DNA from: Amyelois transitella | Lineage: Eukaryota; Arthropoda; Insecta; Lepidoptera; Pyralidae | Assembly (NCBI RefSeq): GCF_032362555.1 | Contig: NC_083508.1 | Location: 7,779,001-7,843,000, forward strand | DNA length: 64,000 bases | Reading direction: 5' to 3' | Part shown: positions 33,838 to 45,495 of the stretch, one piece after another | Numbering within the stretch: position 1 is the first letter of the stretch | Layout: the number at the start of each line of letters is the position of its first letter | Notes under the pieces: generated by a model | Seen by the model: only the letters and a program-made list of their open reading frames with translations | Database searches by the model: none | Told to the model about the DNA's origin: nothing | Translations under genes and position numbers: made by a program

Positions 33838-36800
33838 TTACAAATATTTGCCGTACCACTTGTGGTCAAAAGGCGACAGCATTTTATGGCAACCGCCCAT
33901 ATTGTTCTGTATGATGTACTTCATCGTGTAATAATTTTGATTATTTTCCTCCTTCCACTTCTCGTTTTCTGCTCTCTGCTCCATGATCTCCTGCGAGACT
34001 GGTATCGCCGCGAAGGGCAATCGCTCGGCAACTATTTTCAACATTTGGTACACCTGAAAATATTTTTGAATATTTTTAGTTATCGGTAGAGACTAAACTT
34101 ATCAAACAATGATATCCAGTTTACGCGCTGCATTAAAGAGCAGAGTGGCAGTAGATACCATTAAACACAAATATAGATAAGTACCTATGTTTCTTGTTTA
34201 TAACTAAATAATGATATAAATAATAAGACAAATCACACAGATTGAGCAAACCTCTAACAAGTAAGTAAAAGAGCAAATCTTTCTTTTTTTAAATTAAAGC
34301 AATACTTTTTGGAACCCGTCTTAAACAATGGTCAGCATTTTATTAAGATAAGGCTATGATAATTCTATATTTCTAGCTGTCCCGGCAAACGTTGTTTTGC
34401 CATATAAATAATTTTTAAGTAAATTATAGTAAAAAAAATTTAAGGGTGGACAACCCTTATAACTAAGGGGTATGAAAAATAGATTTTGGCCGATTTTCAG
34501 ACCTCTCACAAAATCGCCAAGAATCCCAAATTTATAAGCCTATCCCTTAGTCGCATTTTACGACATCCTTTAGAATAGAATAGATTTATTTTCAAAATTG
34601 GATACAAGGTATCACTTATTGACGCCTCATAACTTAAATCTAATTATAACTACTACCGCTTCCAAAGCGCATGTGTAGAAGAAGCGGCGAAACAAACTAC
34701 ACTGCAGCATTTTCATCGGACGTCAATTTACAAATATAGATCTCTTAAATCTAAATCGTGTAAAAATAAAATATGTACATACTCTACAAATTATGCTAAG
34801 ACCATGTCAAAAATGCACAAGCATTTAAGAGGCCATTATGTCAAGCTCGGGCCACACATGATTATCATTAATATAATCTTCCGTGCTGTAATAGGCTTTC
34901 CTACAAAGATCATCTTTAATATACTTTTTGAATTTTCTATCATTCATTTCAAGAACACTTTTTGGTAATTTATTATAAAATCTTATACCTACATCCTTTG
35001 AAAGGGAAGGAGTGGTTCTATTATTTTTCTATTGGTGCCGGGAACCACACGACACTTATCCATCTGCTAATTTTTTACCTTTTGAATTACAATAAAGCAA
35101 AACAGCTCATTGGCTAAATTAAAATAAATAATCAATCTCATAACACTAAAACTAGTTTATGGTCGCATGAAACTACTATCATGTTGATGTTAATAAACTA
35201 TTATGTTGCACAGACCAATATGAAAAACTTTATTAAAATAAAAATAATACTAACAAAAGTTACATCCATAAGCATAGATTAAATGCAAAATCAATACATG
35301 AAACTAACCTCAGCATATTCACACTTTCCACCAACTTCCAAAATGACTCTGCCTTCCTTTACAGGAGTTACGTAATGGTCAATGGCCCCCTTGCCTCCAC
35401 CCATCCGTTGTCCTTGGCCTTTCTTTGTGACTGGCTGCCATGGAGGATCCACTCTCCAGATGGCAAACATTCTCTTCTGATCCAACTTACGAGCTACTAC
35501 TAAACGCGCCATTTCAAAGTGCTCAAATCGCAACCTTCCTCCGCCTGTCGCCTGTAACATTCAAATTATTATTATTGCTTGCATATTGCGCCCAATTAAA
35601 CAAGGAGAGTGTGAATGTAAAGGTAGGAGTGGGGAAGGCCTAGGCAAACATACCTTGATCAAATTAGGTAAGTTCTAGCAAAAGGTCAGGTTAAGAGTTC
35701 ACAAAACCGCTGAGATTGCATGAAAAGAGTTATGAATGTGAATGAAGAAAAAGAATATGCAGAGATTGTGGTAAGTGGAAAGATGTAGTCTTTGCCAATC
35801 CCTTCAGAATAGAGGTGTGATTTTATGTAGGTATGTATGTATTTTGCATCCTTTATTATTTGGCGTTAGGGTCCACTTTCCTACCATTTACTCTCCAATT
35901 TATTCTTATCTTAATTTTTAAAACGCTAATTATCTCTGGCAACGTCAAGCAAGATTTGAATGATTTAAAATGTTTGCATAAGTTTTTCAAATTTTGCTTG
36001 TTTGTAATTGAATAATAAAAACATTGACATTCACGTCAAGAGCGTCTCCATTAAACTGTTAAGGCGCCCATTAAAATGCGTGATGTGCATGGAGGCACAG
36101 GTTCAAATCCTACCTCAGCCATGATTATTCGGAAGTTTCTACATTCATTTCAATGCTTACTGAAACACTAACAGTCAGGAAATCTGCACATTTAGGCAAC
36201 TAGAAATGTAACCAAGATCCAATATGTAAAAGAATAAAATAGATTAAGGTCCAAAGGACACTCGGACTTTTTCTACAGTGAGGTGAGGATGTAACCAGAT
36301 CTTACATCAGGAGCAAAATTATATTAATAACAGAAATATACAATATAGGACATAACCCATTTATGATTTTATTTCTATCAAATAGTAGTGATTATGGCAG
36401 ATCCTATTTACTTAAATGCTGTAGGAACAACAACGCCATGATATGAGTGACAGTTTTTACTTTGCCATAAGTAGTAAAACATACTACATATATGCTTAAA
36501 GATCAGAAAGCTATGTATATGCAATTCAGTTAGGTATTGGGTGACAATAACAAACTTACAACAACTCCATATTGTTTAAGCTGCAAAGTAGTATGCACTT
36601 GTTCTGGACCCCTCATGTACCTGAGCCTCTTTTGCATTTTTGGAGGTTTTAAGTTTGATGGATACATAGGAACTTTATCATATACTCGAAGCCTTTGCCG
36701 TTCAGGTATTTCAATATCTGAAATAAGATATAAATTATATTCAGCACATTTAATAGGAAACAAAAAAAAATGGTTATTAAGATAATTAAAGTAAACAGAT

Positions 36801-37583
36801 GTAATATCAAGGGTGATTAAAAAAATAGACTATTTCTTCATCTTATGAATTTTTGGGATGTGAACAAATCAGAGTGAAAGTTTAAAATGTGTTCCCAAAA
36901 TGCGTATCTAAGTTTACAAAAAGTATTTTAAGTTTGCTTAGTTACTTATTATCTACATACTTAAAAATTAACTACAAATACAAAAATTGAAAACTTTTTT
37001 TGTGTGCATAGCTGTTAACATTAATAATAAGAAAAAAATACCATCATAATTTTTTGGTGGAGGAAAGTACTTGATTCCTGCACTGAAAGACAATTCTATC
37101 TTGCCTGGTTGCAATATTTCTGTAAGAAAAAAAAATTCAATTAAATGTTGGTTACCTATTGATGATGGCATGAATATCATATTTTGCAACAATATTTGAA
37201 GTCAGTTAAAGGAAACCATGGACAGTGCTTCAAATAATATTGTCTGTGGGCAATGTCAACCTAAGGAAGGCCAAATATGGGCCCAATATTCATCAAAAAC
37301 TCAGTCAGACCTGAACCCTTTGGGGTGGGATGAAGTTAGGCAAAATAGCCGTTACTCCAAAAGTTTATTCACTTTATTACTTACTAATTAATTAAACCTA
37401 AACTAACAAAACAGAATTCAATTCATTTTTTTATTTACTAAGTGATATTTAAAACATTATTAAATAATTGTCATATCTTTTGGTTTCAAAACAGTTAAAG
37501 TTATTTGAAGGATACGGTTCCAGTTCCAGGTTATTTTATGTATTAAACTTACCACTTGTAAATCGAATTGATCGTAACAACAT
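33838..37583 (-). CDS. mRpL16: mitochondrial ribosomal protein L16 (spliced, 5 exons)
   Basis: uL16m is a protein of the mitochondrial large ribosomal subunit, the counterpart of bacterial L16 near the peptidyl-transferase centre. Exons, in transcript order: 37583-37553, 37119-37042, 36717-36560, 35551-35309, 34053-33838. All junctions are GT-AG and in phase, giving 726 nt and 241 aa, close to the usual 250. It starts [20 protein letters not shown], a basic amphipathic leader suited to import. The L16 core is in exon 4: [48 protein letters not shown]. Exon 5 ends [13 protein letters not shown]. The start is the only ATG in frame with the leader. It converges on TMEM132 and diverges from TMEM17. 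Nothing looks broken. Confidence 0.96.
34372..34512 (+). repeat. RTE-like repeat fragment in mRpL16 intron 4
   Basis: It opens CTAGCTGTCCCGGCAAACGT and contains AATAGATTTTGGCCGATTTT, matching the fragment at 38497-38655 (ATAGATGTTGGCCGATTCTC). Confidence 0.6.
34568..35010 (-). mobile_element. LINE (non-LTR retrotransposon) 3' end, truncated
   Basis: On the minus strand 35010-34825 encodes about 60 residues in one frame: [20 protein letters not shown], then [20 protein letters not shown], ending at a TAA at 34827-34825. This is the usual end of reverse transcriptase ORFs of CR1/jockey-type LINEs. The 3' UTR continues to about 34568 and ends in ATAAATCTATTCTATTCTA. The element is truncated on its 5' side, and a family A scrap (35025-35060) abuts it. 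It lies in mRpL16 intron 4 on the gene's own strand. Confidence 0.75.
35655..35845 (+). repeat. family B repeat in mRpL16 intron 3
   Basis: It contains ATGAAAAGAGTTATGAATGT, AATATGCAGAGATTGTGGTA and GAGGTGTGATTTTATGTA, ending in TATG units. Confidence 0.7.
36050..36302 (-). repeat. family C-like SINE remnant, opposite orientation of its neighbours uncertain
   Basis: It contains the B-box-like stretch CACAGGTTCAAATCCTACCT and ends near GTGAGGATGTAACCAGA. That order corresponds to the tRNA-like head followed by the 3' end of the family, read left to right, so the sense here may in fact be the plus strand. It is degenerate. Confidence 0.4.
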
Positions 37584-38120
37584 TTTGGGATGTGTATTAC
37601 GAAATAAGTTTCAAAAATTCCTTCGGTAAAATTGTATATTAATTTAAAATATAATTATTATAATGAATGCCAAAGCTAATTCAGATATGGTAATTTTCAT
37701 TCACGCTTATAGGTTATTCGGGTAAAACTAAATTTAATTTAACAAAGATAATCATGACGTCCATGAATGTCATTGACAGTGACAAATAAATAAGTGAGTA
37801 ACACATCTACTCATCAAACAATTTGGTTGGCTTTGGTTTGGCAACAAAATTGCATGATGTGAGAGAAAAGCAAGAATAAGCCGCAAGTTCTCATATGAAC
37901 CATGAAACGATACGTTGCGTGCGCCATACTCTTTGCCTTGAAAAAAAAAGGATACGTTGCCATGACTACAATACCTACAAGCACAAACGAATAAAAATGT
38001 CATATTAGTGATTAGTGATCTGGTACCTACCGAATACCGCGGAAATTGAATTGAATAAGATTTAAGAATTTATTTGAATATTGACTAACAACTACAGTAA
38101 ATTAAACTAAACTAAACATT
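37584..38120. promoter_or_regulatory. shared divergent promoter region of mRpL16 and TMEM17
   Basis: Only 537 bp separate the two start codons, on opposite strands. No TATA box or other core element stands out. The arrangement suggests a compact bidirectional promoter, which is an inference from spacing alone. Confidence 0.5.
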
Positions 38121-39365
38121 ATGGAATATTCAGTAATGCTCCGTTTACAAAAATGTTTATTCATCAATTTCTACTTATATGTGGTTTGGATTTTTGTTGT
38201 CGCCTTTTTTCTGTATGCCAAGGTAAACTTACCTATAGGTAAAGTGTTATGTGTATTTCGCGCACAGTTTATTTTATTCTATATGTATATACATACTTAA
38301 TAAAGATTTTTTTTTTAATTTTTAGTTGGATATTTTAGGTCATCTAACAAAATATCTTGCACTGACCGTGTTCACACTTCTTGCGTTAATTGAATCAGCA
38401 AGGCTCTATCTTGGTCATTACGGAAATCTATCATGCAGAGTAAGTAAAAAACTTAGGTATGTACAAGAAGTCGACAAGTGGTTTCGTTGTAATTTTTAGA
38501 GTCCATTTTGGTAGCTGTGTGGGTATAAAAATAGATGTTGGCCGATTCTCAGACCTACCCAATATGCTCACAAATTTCATGAGAATCGGTTAAGCCGTTT
38601 CGGAGGAGTACGGGAATGAACATTGTGACACAAGAATTTTATAGGTATATAAGATATTGGATGCAATGGAGAACCAGGTGCGTCATTCACTTTGATCCAG
38701 GATTAGGCTAATTAGGTATGTCAGGTTTTTACATGAAGTAACTTGCGTCTGACATTTACAACTTTGTAGTAGGATGCACAACCCATATTCACGGTTAACT
38801 CTGCACCTGTCATCCTATTTTAAAGTGCTGGGATATATGGAAACCTTGGGGCTAGTTCAATATGGGTAACTTGTCCATTTTATTTTATTTACATATAAAA
38901 TAAACACAATATCATGTTGTAATATGGGGTAGAAAAAGAAGGTAGTCACAAAACTAAATTTTACTGGACAGCTAAATAAAAAAAAATTTTTAATAAGTAC
39001 CTACATTGACATCAAACTTAATGGTATTCCCCAAGACCATATACCTACACTACTTATATGTGTATTTAAAGTAGGTTTTAAGAATTCCATGAATAAATTC
39101 ATTTTCAGACTTATTAATATTTTTTATTACTTTACAGGTCCCAGAACTTGCAGGATTTCTGATGTTGACAATATTGATGCAAATGCCACTTGTAAGCTTC
39201 TTTCTTTTTAATCCATACTTACTGAGTACACCCACAGAAATAATATTACATGCAATGCTGTGGAGTATCACTATAGCTGAAGTGGTATTCAGTTATCTTG
39301 CCCTTCATCAGGCATCATCTTTAGCAAAAACTATTTATTTAAAACAAATGGTACCCAAGGATTGA
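38121..39365 (+). CDS. TMEM17: transmembrane protein 17 (ciliary transition zone), spliced
   Basis: TMEM17 belongs to the MKS module of the ciliary transition zone, the gate at the base of cilia; in insects this matters in ciliated sensory neurons. Exons: 38121-38222, 38326-38439, 39138-39365, all phase 0, 444 nt and 147 aa. Exon 2 has the family stretch LIESARLYLGHYGNLSCR and exon 3 opens VPELAGFLMLTILMQMPLV, almost the vertebrate pattern. About four hydrophobic helices are visible: one in exon 1 (FYLYVVWIFVVAFFLY), one in exon 2 and two in exon 3. It is shorter than the human protein (about 198 aa) at both ends. A polyadenylation signal is at 39574. It is divergent from mRpL16 and convergent with GLTP. 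Confidence 0.9.
38497..38655 (+). repeat. RTE-like repeat fragment in TMEM17 intron 2
   Basis: It contains ATAGATGTTGGCCGATTCTC, TTTCATGAGAATCGGTTAAG and CCGTTTCGGAGGAGTACGGG. A degraded family C segment follows (about 38660-38870). The rest of the intron shows nothing else. Confidence 0.65.
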
Positions 39366-39573
39366 TTGTACAAGGTACATTTAGTTTGAAGATGTTTGGT
39401 ATTAAGGCTTTATGTGCAGATTTATAATCTTTCATTTAGGCTGAATTGTAGTTTTTCTAATCCAACAGTAAGTCTCTGCTTAATATGTGTGTAGTAAATA
39501 AGAGATTAACCATTAAGTATAAAAATTAGAACCTAGTACTTTTTTGTTTTGGCAATTTTATAAATTCCTTTTT

Positions 39574-39579
39574 AATAAA
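39574..39579 (+). terminator. AATAAA polyadenylation signal of TMEM17
   Basis: This canonical hexamer lies about 210 bp after the TMEM17 stop. No earlier copy is seen on the plus strand. Confidence 0.6.
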
Positions 39580-39599
39580 AACATTTTTATGGCAAGACC

Positions 39600-40560
39600 A
39601 TTTTATATTTAATTTTTATTCCTGGCAACATAGTGAAATATGACCATATGTACTAAATTGTACAGTATGAAATACTCAAAATATATAAATACCTACCTGA
39701 GAAGAAATTCAGCAGGTTAAAAAAAAACAAATTAAGACATATACTTATTTTCTGAAATAATTTATTTTGTTGTTTCACAACATTTCAATACACACACAAA
39801 CACATTTTTATTTAAATTTAAGGCAAAATGTACTTATGATCACAATGGTAAAGTGTTTAAGGTACAATAAATAAAAGCGAAAATGTACTTAAGTATAGGT
39901 AAATGGTATGTATGGTATGTACACTAGAATATTTGTAAATTAACATGAGTGTTTGTAATTAGGCAAACTATGTTTTACATGTTTATATTAGCAGAATAAG
40001 CTTTCTTTTATTTACAACCTTTAAATTCATATGTTTGCATACTAACATTTCTGTTATTATGTTTATCTAGGAAACAAAAACTTAAATAAATTTGTTTTGT
40101 ATCAAATATAACATTTTTATAAAATAGATATTTCATTTTATTTAATACTGTGTGTTTATTGTTCTTTATTATAAATAATTAATACTTTGCCTTGCTAGCA
40201 CTACTGAAGGCACTGCACATTTGTATAAAAACAAATTAAAATAAAATAATAAACAAACACACAAAAGATGTTACACCAAAAAGCATAGGATGTTTTTATG
40301 AATTATTATTAAAGTTAAATCTTGTTGTAGTAGTGAGTTGTAGAATTTAAAACTACTTTAGTAAGGTACAAATCATTTGGAAAATTAAGTAACAACTTGA
40401 TAACTTACGACAACACAACACTTATTAGTTTGTCACAAAATATTATCAGCTGATTTAAAATGTTTCATTAAAAATGGCTGAAAAGTTTAATTATTCAGCC
40501 AATACTATCTCATAACTTTTAAGGGTCTGGAACTGGAACTTACATCATTGTTTAATTTTA
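39600..40560. other. AT-rich gap between convergent TMEM17 and GLTP
   Basis: There is no gene or named repeat. The sequence is very AT-rich. A minus-strand ATTAAA (40556-40551) and AATAAA-type hexamers near 40155-40170 are candidate GLTP polyadenylation signals. Confidence 0.5.
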
Positions 40561-40580
40561 ATTAATATGAATTATTACTG

Positions 40581-41840
40581 TTATTTGGGTTTAGTAAATA
40601 TGTCATTATCCTTAAAAAAATCATCAATTTTACATCTGACCAAATGAATAGTTACTATAAAATTATTTATTTTAGTTTCAAATGGTCTAATATCATCACC
40701 AACATCTAATGATTTCATCAGTTGTGGAAGTGTAGGAGACATCTTACAAATGACCTGAAAAAAAAATTGATGTAAATTATGATTAGGCCTAACATTTCGA
40801 GAAGTTTAATTATCTGAAACTTTGACTGAAATTTTCTAATATAACTTTTTCTTCAGCAATGATGTCATTGACAAATTGAGTACCTAAATGGTTTAACCCA
40901 GTTTAAACCATTTTAGTAGTATAAAAGTTCTTACTGATAACTTATCTTTACAATGTTTGATAAGGCATGCATAAAATTTAGGTGTGAATTTTTTACTTAC
41001 AGCAAATATTTGTTGTGTAATCCAGTTATGGTACTTCTTGAGAGATCCTTCATAAGCTATATTAAATATTTTGTCCATGTTGACATCATAGTTATTTGAT
41101 TTCAAATGTCTTACAACTTCTTGTAGTACTAGTTCAAAATAATATAATGCCCTGGAATGTAACATGTTTTTTTAGCTTTAATATAATATTAATATAGTAT
41201 AAATATTTATAAAGCATAGTTAGCCCATGGGTGCAAAGTCATAAATGAATTTTTTTATAGAGTATTAAATAAATAGAAATGATAACATACCTATTCAACC
41301 AAAGTATCCCTTCAGCTGCTGTATGTTTTCCATTTCTTACTTCTTCAAGCATCAACTCGAGTAAACAAGATGTGTCATCAAATTTGTAACATTTCTTTAT
41401 TTTCTGAAACAAATTGTATACTTACATAAATTCTCTGATTTGTACATACATATTATAACAAAACTAAGTACTTATGTACTTAAAATATTGTATTAATTAT
41501 CACGAAACTTGGAAATAAATTTAAATAAAGATTCAAAATAATGCAGCAAAGTAAAACTTACATCAATGTTTCCTTGCATATCATATTTCACGGGCGCGAA
41601 TACTTTTCCAATACGGTCTGTAAGAAAGTCGGATAACGTGAATTCTAAAGTTATGTTTGGCCAGGTACCTAGTTACCATCTAAATATAAATTATAAAAGA
41701 AAAATTTACATACCAACTAATGCCACTAAATCTGATGCTGCTTCTATGAATTGCACTATATTTATTCTTCCATTGATAACGGGTGGAAATGGTGTCATAT
41801 TTTCATAAAACATTGGTTCAAGAGATGTTGCACTTGCCAT
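40581..41840 (-). CDS. GLTP: glycolipid transfer protein (spliced, 5 exons)
   Basis: GLTP carries glycosphingolipids between membranes through an all-helical pocket in the cytosol. Exons in transcript order: 41840-41714, 41617-41562, 41403-41291, 41151-41001, 40754-40581; all junctions are GT-AG and in phase, giving 621 nt and 206 aa (human 209). The residues known to hold the sugar headgroup are present: Asp55, Asn59 and Lys62 in KYDMQGNIDKIK (human Asp48, Asn52, Lys55), Trp96 in GILWLNRAL, and His140 in SLKKYHNW. It should therefore be functional. No signal peptide or membrane span is seen. It starts MASATSLEPMFYENM. It lies about 520 bp downstream of, and on the same strand as, the metallopeptidase gene; separate transcription is likely. 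Confidence 0.95.
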
Positions 41841-42321
41841 TTTTGAATGTTTTTTTGTTGTATGAATAAGTTCTTGTCACAAAAAAATTTTGCAATATCT
41901 AGCTCATTTGGTTTGCAAATCACAAAATTGTGGTTTTATTTATAATGTTCCACCATGTTACCAAACTTTTATGCCTGAAATATCGTAAAGTGAAATTTGA
42001 TAACAAACTTAGGTAGGTACTTAAACAAAATCCAAACATCGTGAAATATTCTTACGTCAATGTCAACTTCAAACTATAAAGTCAGGCCTAATTTGCAGTT
42101 GCCATATTCCCAAAAGAGTTTTCACAAGTTTATAGTAGAAATAGTCGAATTTAAATAATATATTGTGGGTAAACTAATTTAACTGCACGCCACATCACAG
42201 AACTGACTGCATACAAGTACACTAGTTTTTAAAAATAATTATTAATATGTACATAATGTTTGGAAATTTTTTTCTTCGCTTATAAGTTCTTAGTCGTTAT
42301 ATATATTTTATGTCTATTCAC

Positions 42322-42327
42322 TTTATT
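42322..42327 (-). terminator. AATAAA polyadenylation signal of the metallopeptidase gene
   Basis: On the minus strand GACAATAAAGTG lies about 35 bp after the stop codon, implying a very short 3' UTR. Confidence 0.65.
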
Positions 42328-42361
42328 GTCACTGTTCCTAAACACTTATATTTCCATTCTT

Positions 42362-44328
42362 TCAATAAGAAAATGTCTGTTTCAGCACATTTCCCAAGTC
42401 ATCTTCAACTACAATTGTCAACACTTTGCTTTTAGGGGAAAATGTAAACGGCACTAAAAACCTTTTCTCCGGTAACAAGTTAGTAAATTCATAAGAATCT
42501 AAAACCATCCCATTTGATTCATCTCGTACTTCTACTATTCTTATTCCAGCTGTTGAAATAATCATCATTTTGTTTTTATCGAATTTGAGATATCTTGTAA
42601 TGGCTTGCCTTTCTCTTCCATATTCATTATTAAACCATCTGTGATATGATAACAAGACAGCACAATTTCTCGTCCAGTAAATTGAATCATTGCCATTAAC
42701 GCGGTTTATATTTCTTTTAGATTCCGATTTGTTTGTGATATTCGAATAAACACTCGATGGTCTAGTGATTGGTGTAACATTTGGGCTTCTTCTTATTATG
42801 TCGCTTTTAGACATAGAAGCGAAATTTCCCAGAGTGGTCTTACTTCTTGGTCCCAAAACCCGTAAAGGTTCGGCGACATTCATAGTAACGCTGATATTAC
42901 GTTGAAGTGAAACAGTAGAATGCTGCACAGGTTTTCCGTTATAATTATTCATACTGTCCTTAACCATTGATGTACGTTTTTCTCCGACAGTAAAAACACG
43001 ATCAATGTTGTCAAAACCTCTTCCCATTATGCCATCTTTCGTGTGCCCAAGATCAAAAGTGTGGCCAAGCTCGTGGAACACTGATCCTAATGTAGTTGCG
43101 AAACATCCACCGAAGGTTCCTCTATAGCCACTGTCATCCATAAATCGATGTATGTTTACGGGAGAGGAGTCTAAAAATTTTGGTAATATTTCTTCTACAG
43201 AATTTGGCCATGTGTATAAACATGCAGTTCCGAATAAAGCCAAACCGCCCCCACCCAAAGCAGCATAGGCTTCGGTCAAGGAAACTATTTCCTCGTGGGT
43301 CATTGGCTTATCAATATCCGTACCTTTAAATCTGGTACATGAAATAAAACCCAAAAATTTTCTCTCGTTACTGCCTAAGTCAGAAAGCATTAATTCTCGC
43401 CCGAAATGTGTCCAAAGTTCAGCTTGTTTCATTTTTCGTGCCTTATTAACATTTAATGTGCTTCGAAAAACAATACACTCTGGTTTTTTAGGATCCACTT
43501 CATGCTCTAGTTGGAATGTTTTTCTTCCAACTCCACTTTCAAATAATTTTTCTGCAGTTATACTTTGGATTAATTTAGAACCAAGTGCTAATCGAGAACA
43601 GGCACTTTCGACTGAGTTATCGATGTCGGGTGGGCTTTGAAAACAACCGTCGTGGCCCTGACATATTATGTACACAGGAGTGACTCTCAGGTTTGTCTTC
43701 CTTGGTGTATAATCAAGCAAGAGAACTTTGCGTTGTTGGTCAGATTGCTGAAGTTCAATTAAATTTTCTCCTCTTTTTAGTTCTACAATAACCTTGAACT
43801 CTCCGTTGTAAACGTTCCATTCTGATTTGTTTTTGATACCATCACTTGATGTTGTGCATAATATTTTATCTTGATTATTGGAATTACCTCTTGTTATAAT
43901 TCCTTTTATTAAAACGAGAGAATAGTTGACAGTTTCTCCATTTTGAAAATTTGTTACGAAGATTGACGAATTATGCTCATGCTCATTTTCTTCTCGGGTA
44001 TCCATTACCTGAAACGTAGATTGATTCAGCGTTAAAATTATTTATCTTAGTTGCTTTAAAGTATGTAGCCTTGATTGCTGTCTTGATAACTTTATTAAAA
44101 CAGCATATATGAATCTAGTTAATTATGTTATAGTCACTGACATGTATATAGAATTCGAGTTTGTTATGCGTCAATGTTTGTTTAGTTAACGTGTTTAATG
44201 TGCCTACCGCATAATTTGATTTTAAAGTATCATTGAAGTCAGTGGAGCAGTTTGATATATTTTTAACTGAACGCAGTATTGAAAGGTCGTAGCAAATTAA
44301 TAGTTTCGCACTTGTTATGACTCACCAT
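42362..44328 (-). CDS. putative zinc metallopeptidase, YIL108W-like family
   Basis: This is a predicted zinc-dependent protease of the little-studied family named after yeast YIL108W; I do not know its substrate. Coding is almost one exon (44008-42362), with the initiator ATG as the last triplet of exon 1 (44328-44326), so the protein starts M-V-M-D-T-R-E-E-N and is 549 aa. The zinc site HELGHTFDLGH (about residues 313-323) has the form HExxHxxDxxH, followed by an IMGRG Met-turn candidate. An N-terminal beta-rich region precedes it. The C-terminal third (SIYWTRNCAVLLSYHRWFN onward) may be a carbohydrate-binding-like domain. No signal peptide is seen, so it is probably intracellular. If translation instead began at the exon 2 ATG (44005) it would lose only two residues. 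Confidence 0.88.
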
Positions 44329-44540
44329 GATGCGGTTAGCGTGGAGCGTGCGGAGCCGGCGCGGCGGGAGGACTGCGGGACGGGCGGTGCGGCGGCGGCA
44401 GTCCGAGCATTCGCACCCGACGTGCACCGAAGTTCCTCCTCATTTCCCTCTTGGTCGAATGTTCACACAGACGCTGGAGTGCGCATGCCCGCCGTTGCAG
44501 ACCGACGCGGCTATGTAACGATTGACGTCCGCGCGACAGG
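44326..44540 (-). other. GC-rich 5' exon (UTR plus ATG) of the metallopeptidase gene
   Basis: On the minus strand this CpG-rich block ends CGCATCATG|GTGAGTCAT, a strong donor. The next acceptor, TTTCAG at 44009, joins it to GTAATGGATACC. Upstream of the ATG the frame meets a TGA about 38 codons back with no other ATG, so the block is 5' UTR. Its own start is not determined. Plus-strand open frames in the block (44317-44580) are by-products of its GC content. Confidence 0.7.
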
Positions 44541-45249
44541 TACGCGACTGGCTGTCTCTAGTAATAGGAGGGAAATTTGAACAATGCTGCAAACAACATT
44601 GATATGATGTGAATGGTTGACCTTTACCTACTAGTTCCTTTGTTTTGATACGATAGTAGTTATATAATAAAAATATAATAAGCTCGTAAGACTTTATGGT
44701 TGTAATTATTAAAAACATAACAAAAACGTTACCTACTGGATTTCTCATTTAATTTTTTTTGGCCTTTTAACAGCTATAATAATCGAGTAAGCTGTCGCAC
44801 AGGCATCCCTTATTATGGTAGTCCATAAAGAGCAACAAAAGATGGCAATATTTAAAATTCAGTCTCGTACCTAGTCCCTACCCTTTGTAATTGCAGACAT
44901 GATATGTTAAGGTATGTCTGCAGAATTAAAGGAAGTGGCACGAATTTTACTTAGTAAAATAGCATAGCAATATAGCATAATCAATCAAAGCATCTGGTGC
45001 AGAAAACGCTATCTAAATTTGAGTTTTTCCTACTGATTTAGTACTGCATAAGTTGTTGGTCTGACAGTTTTCTCACTAGTTCTTATCAGGCGTTTTACCC
45101 AAATGTTATAACTTAGATCAGAAATTTATCTGTGTCTCTTTTCAGCCGGCTAGATATTAAATGTATTATAAGACGAGTACTTAGTTAGTCGTGTTTCCGA
45201 AATAGGATAGATTAATTTATCTATACATTTAATAAAACAGTAAAAATAT

Positions 45250-45495
45250 GTTTTAGTGCCGTGTAGTTCCCGGCACCAATAAAAAAAGAATTGGACCACT
45301 CCGTCTCGTTCCCATGGATGTCGTAAAAGGCGATTTACGACGATTATTAGGCGATGGGCTAGCAACCTGTCACTATTTGAATCTCAATTCCCCCATAAAG
45401 CCAAACAGCTGAACGTGGCCTATCAGTCCTTTCAAGATTGTTGGCTCTGTCTACCCCGCAAGGGATATAAACGTGACCATATGTATGTATGTATT
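45250..45495 (+). repeat. family A repeat, full-length copy
   Basis: It runs TGCCGTGTAGTTCCCGGCAC, CCCATGGATGTCGTAAAAGG, GGGCTAGCAACCTGTCACTA, AGCTGAACGTGGCCTATCAG, CCCCGCAAGGGATATAAACG and ends in TATG repeats. This is the best copy for defining the roughly 245-bp unit. Confidence 0.85.

Noticed and set aside
44317-44580. Two overlapping plus-strand open frames in the GC-rich block
   Set aside because: The block is better explained as the minus-strand 5' exon of the metallopeptidase gene, with a strong donor and a matching acceptor.
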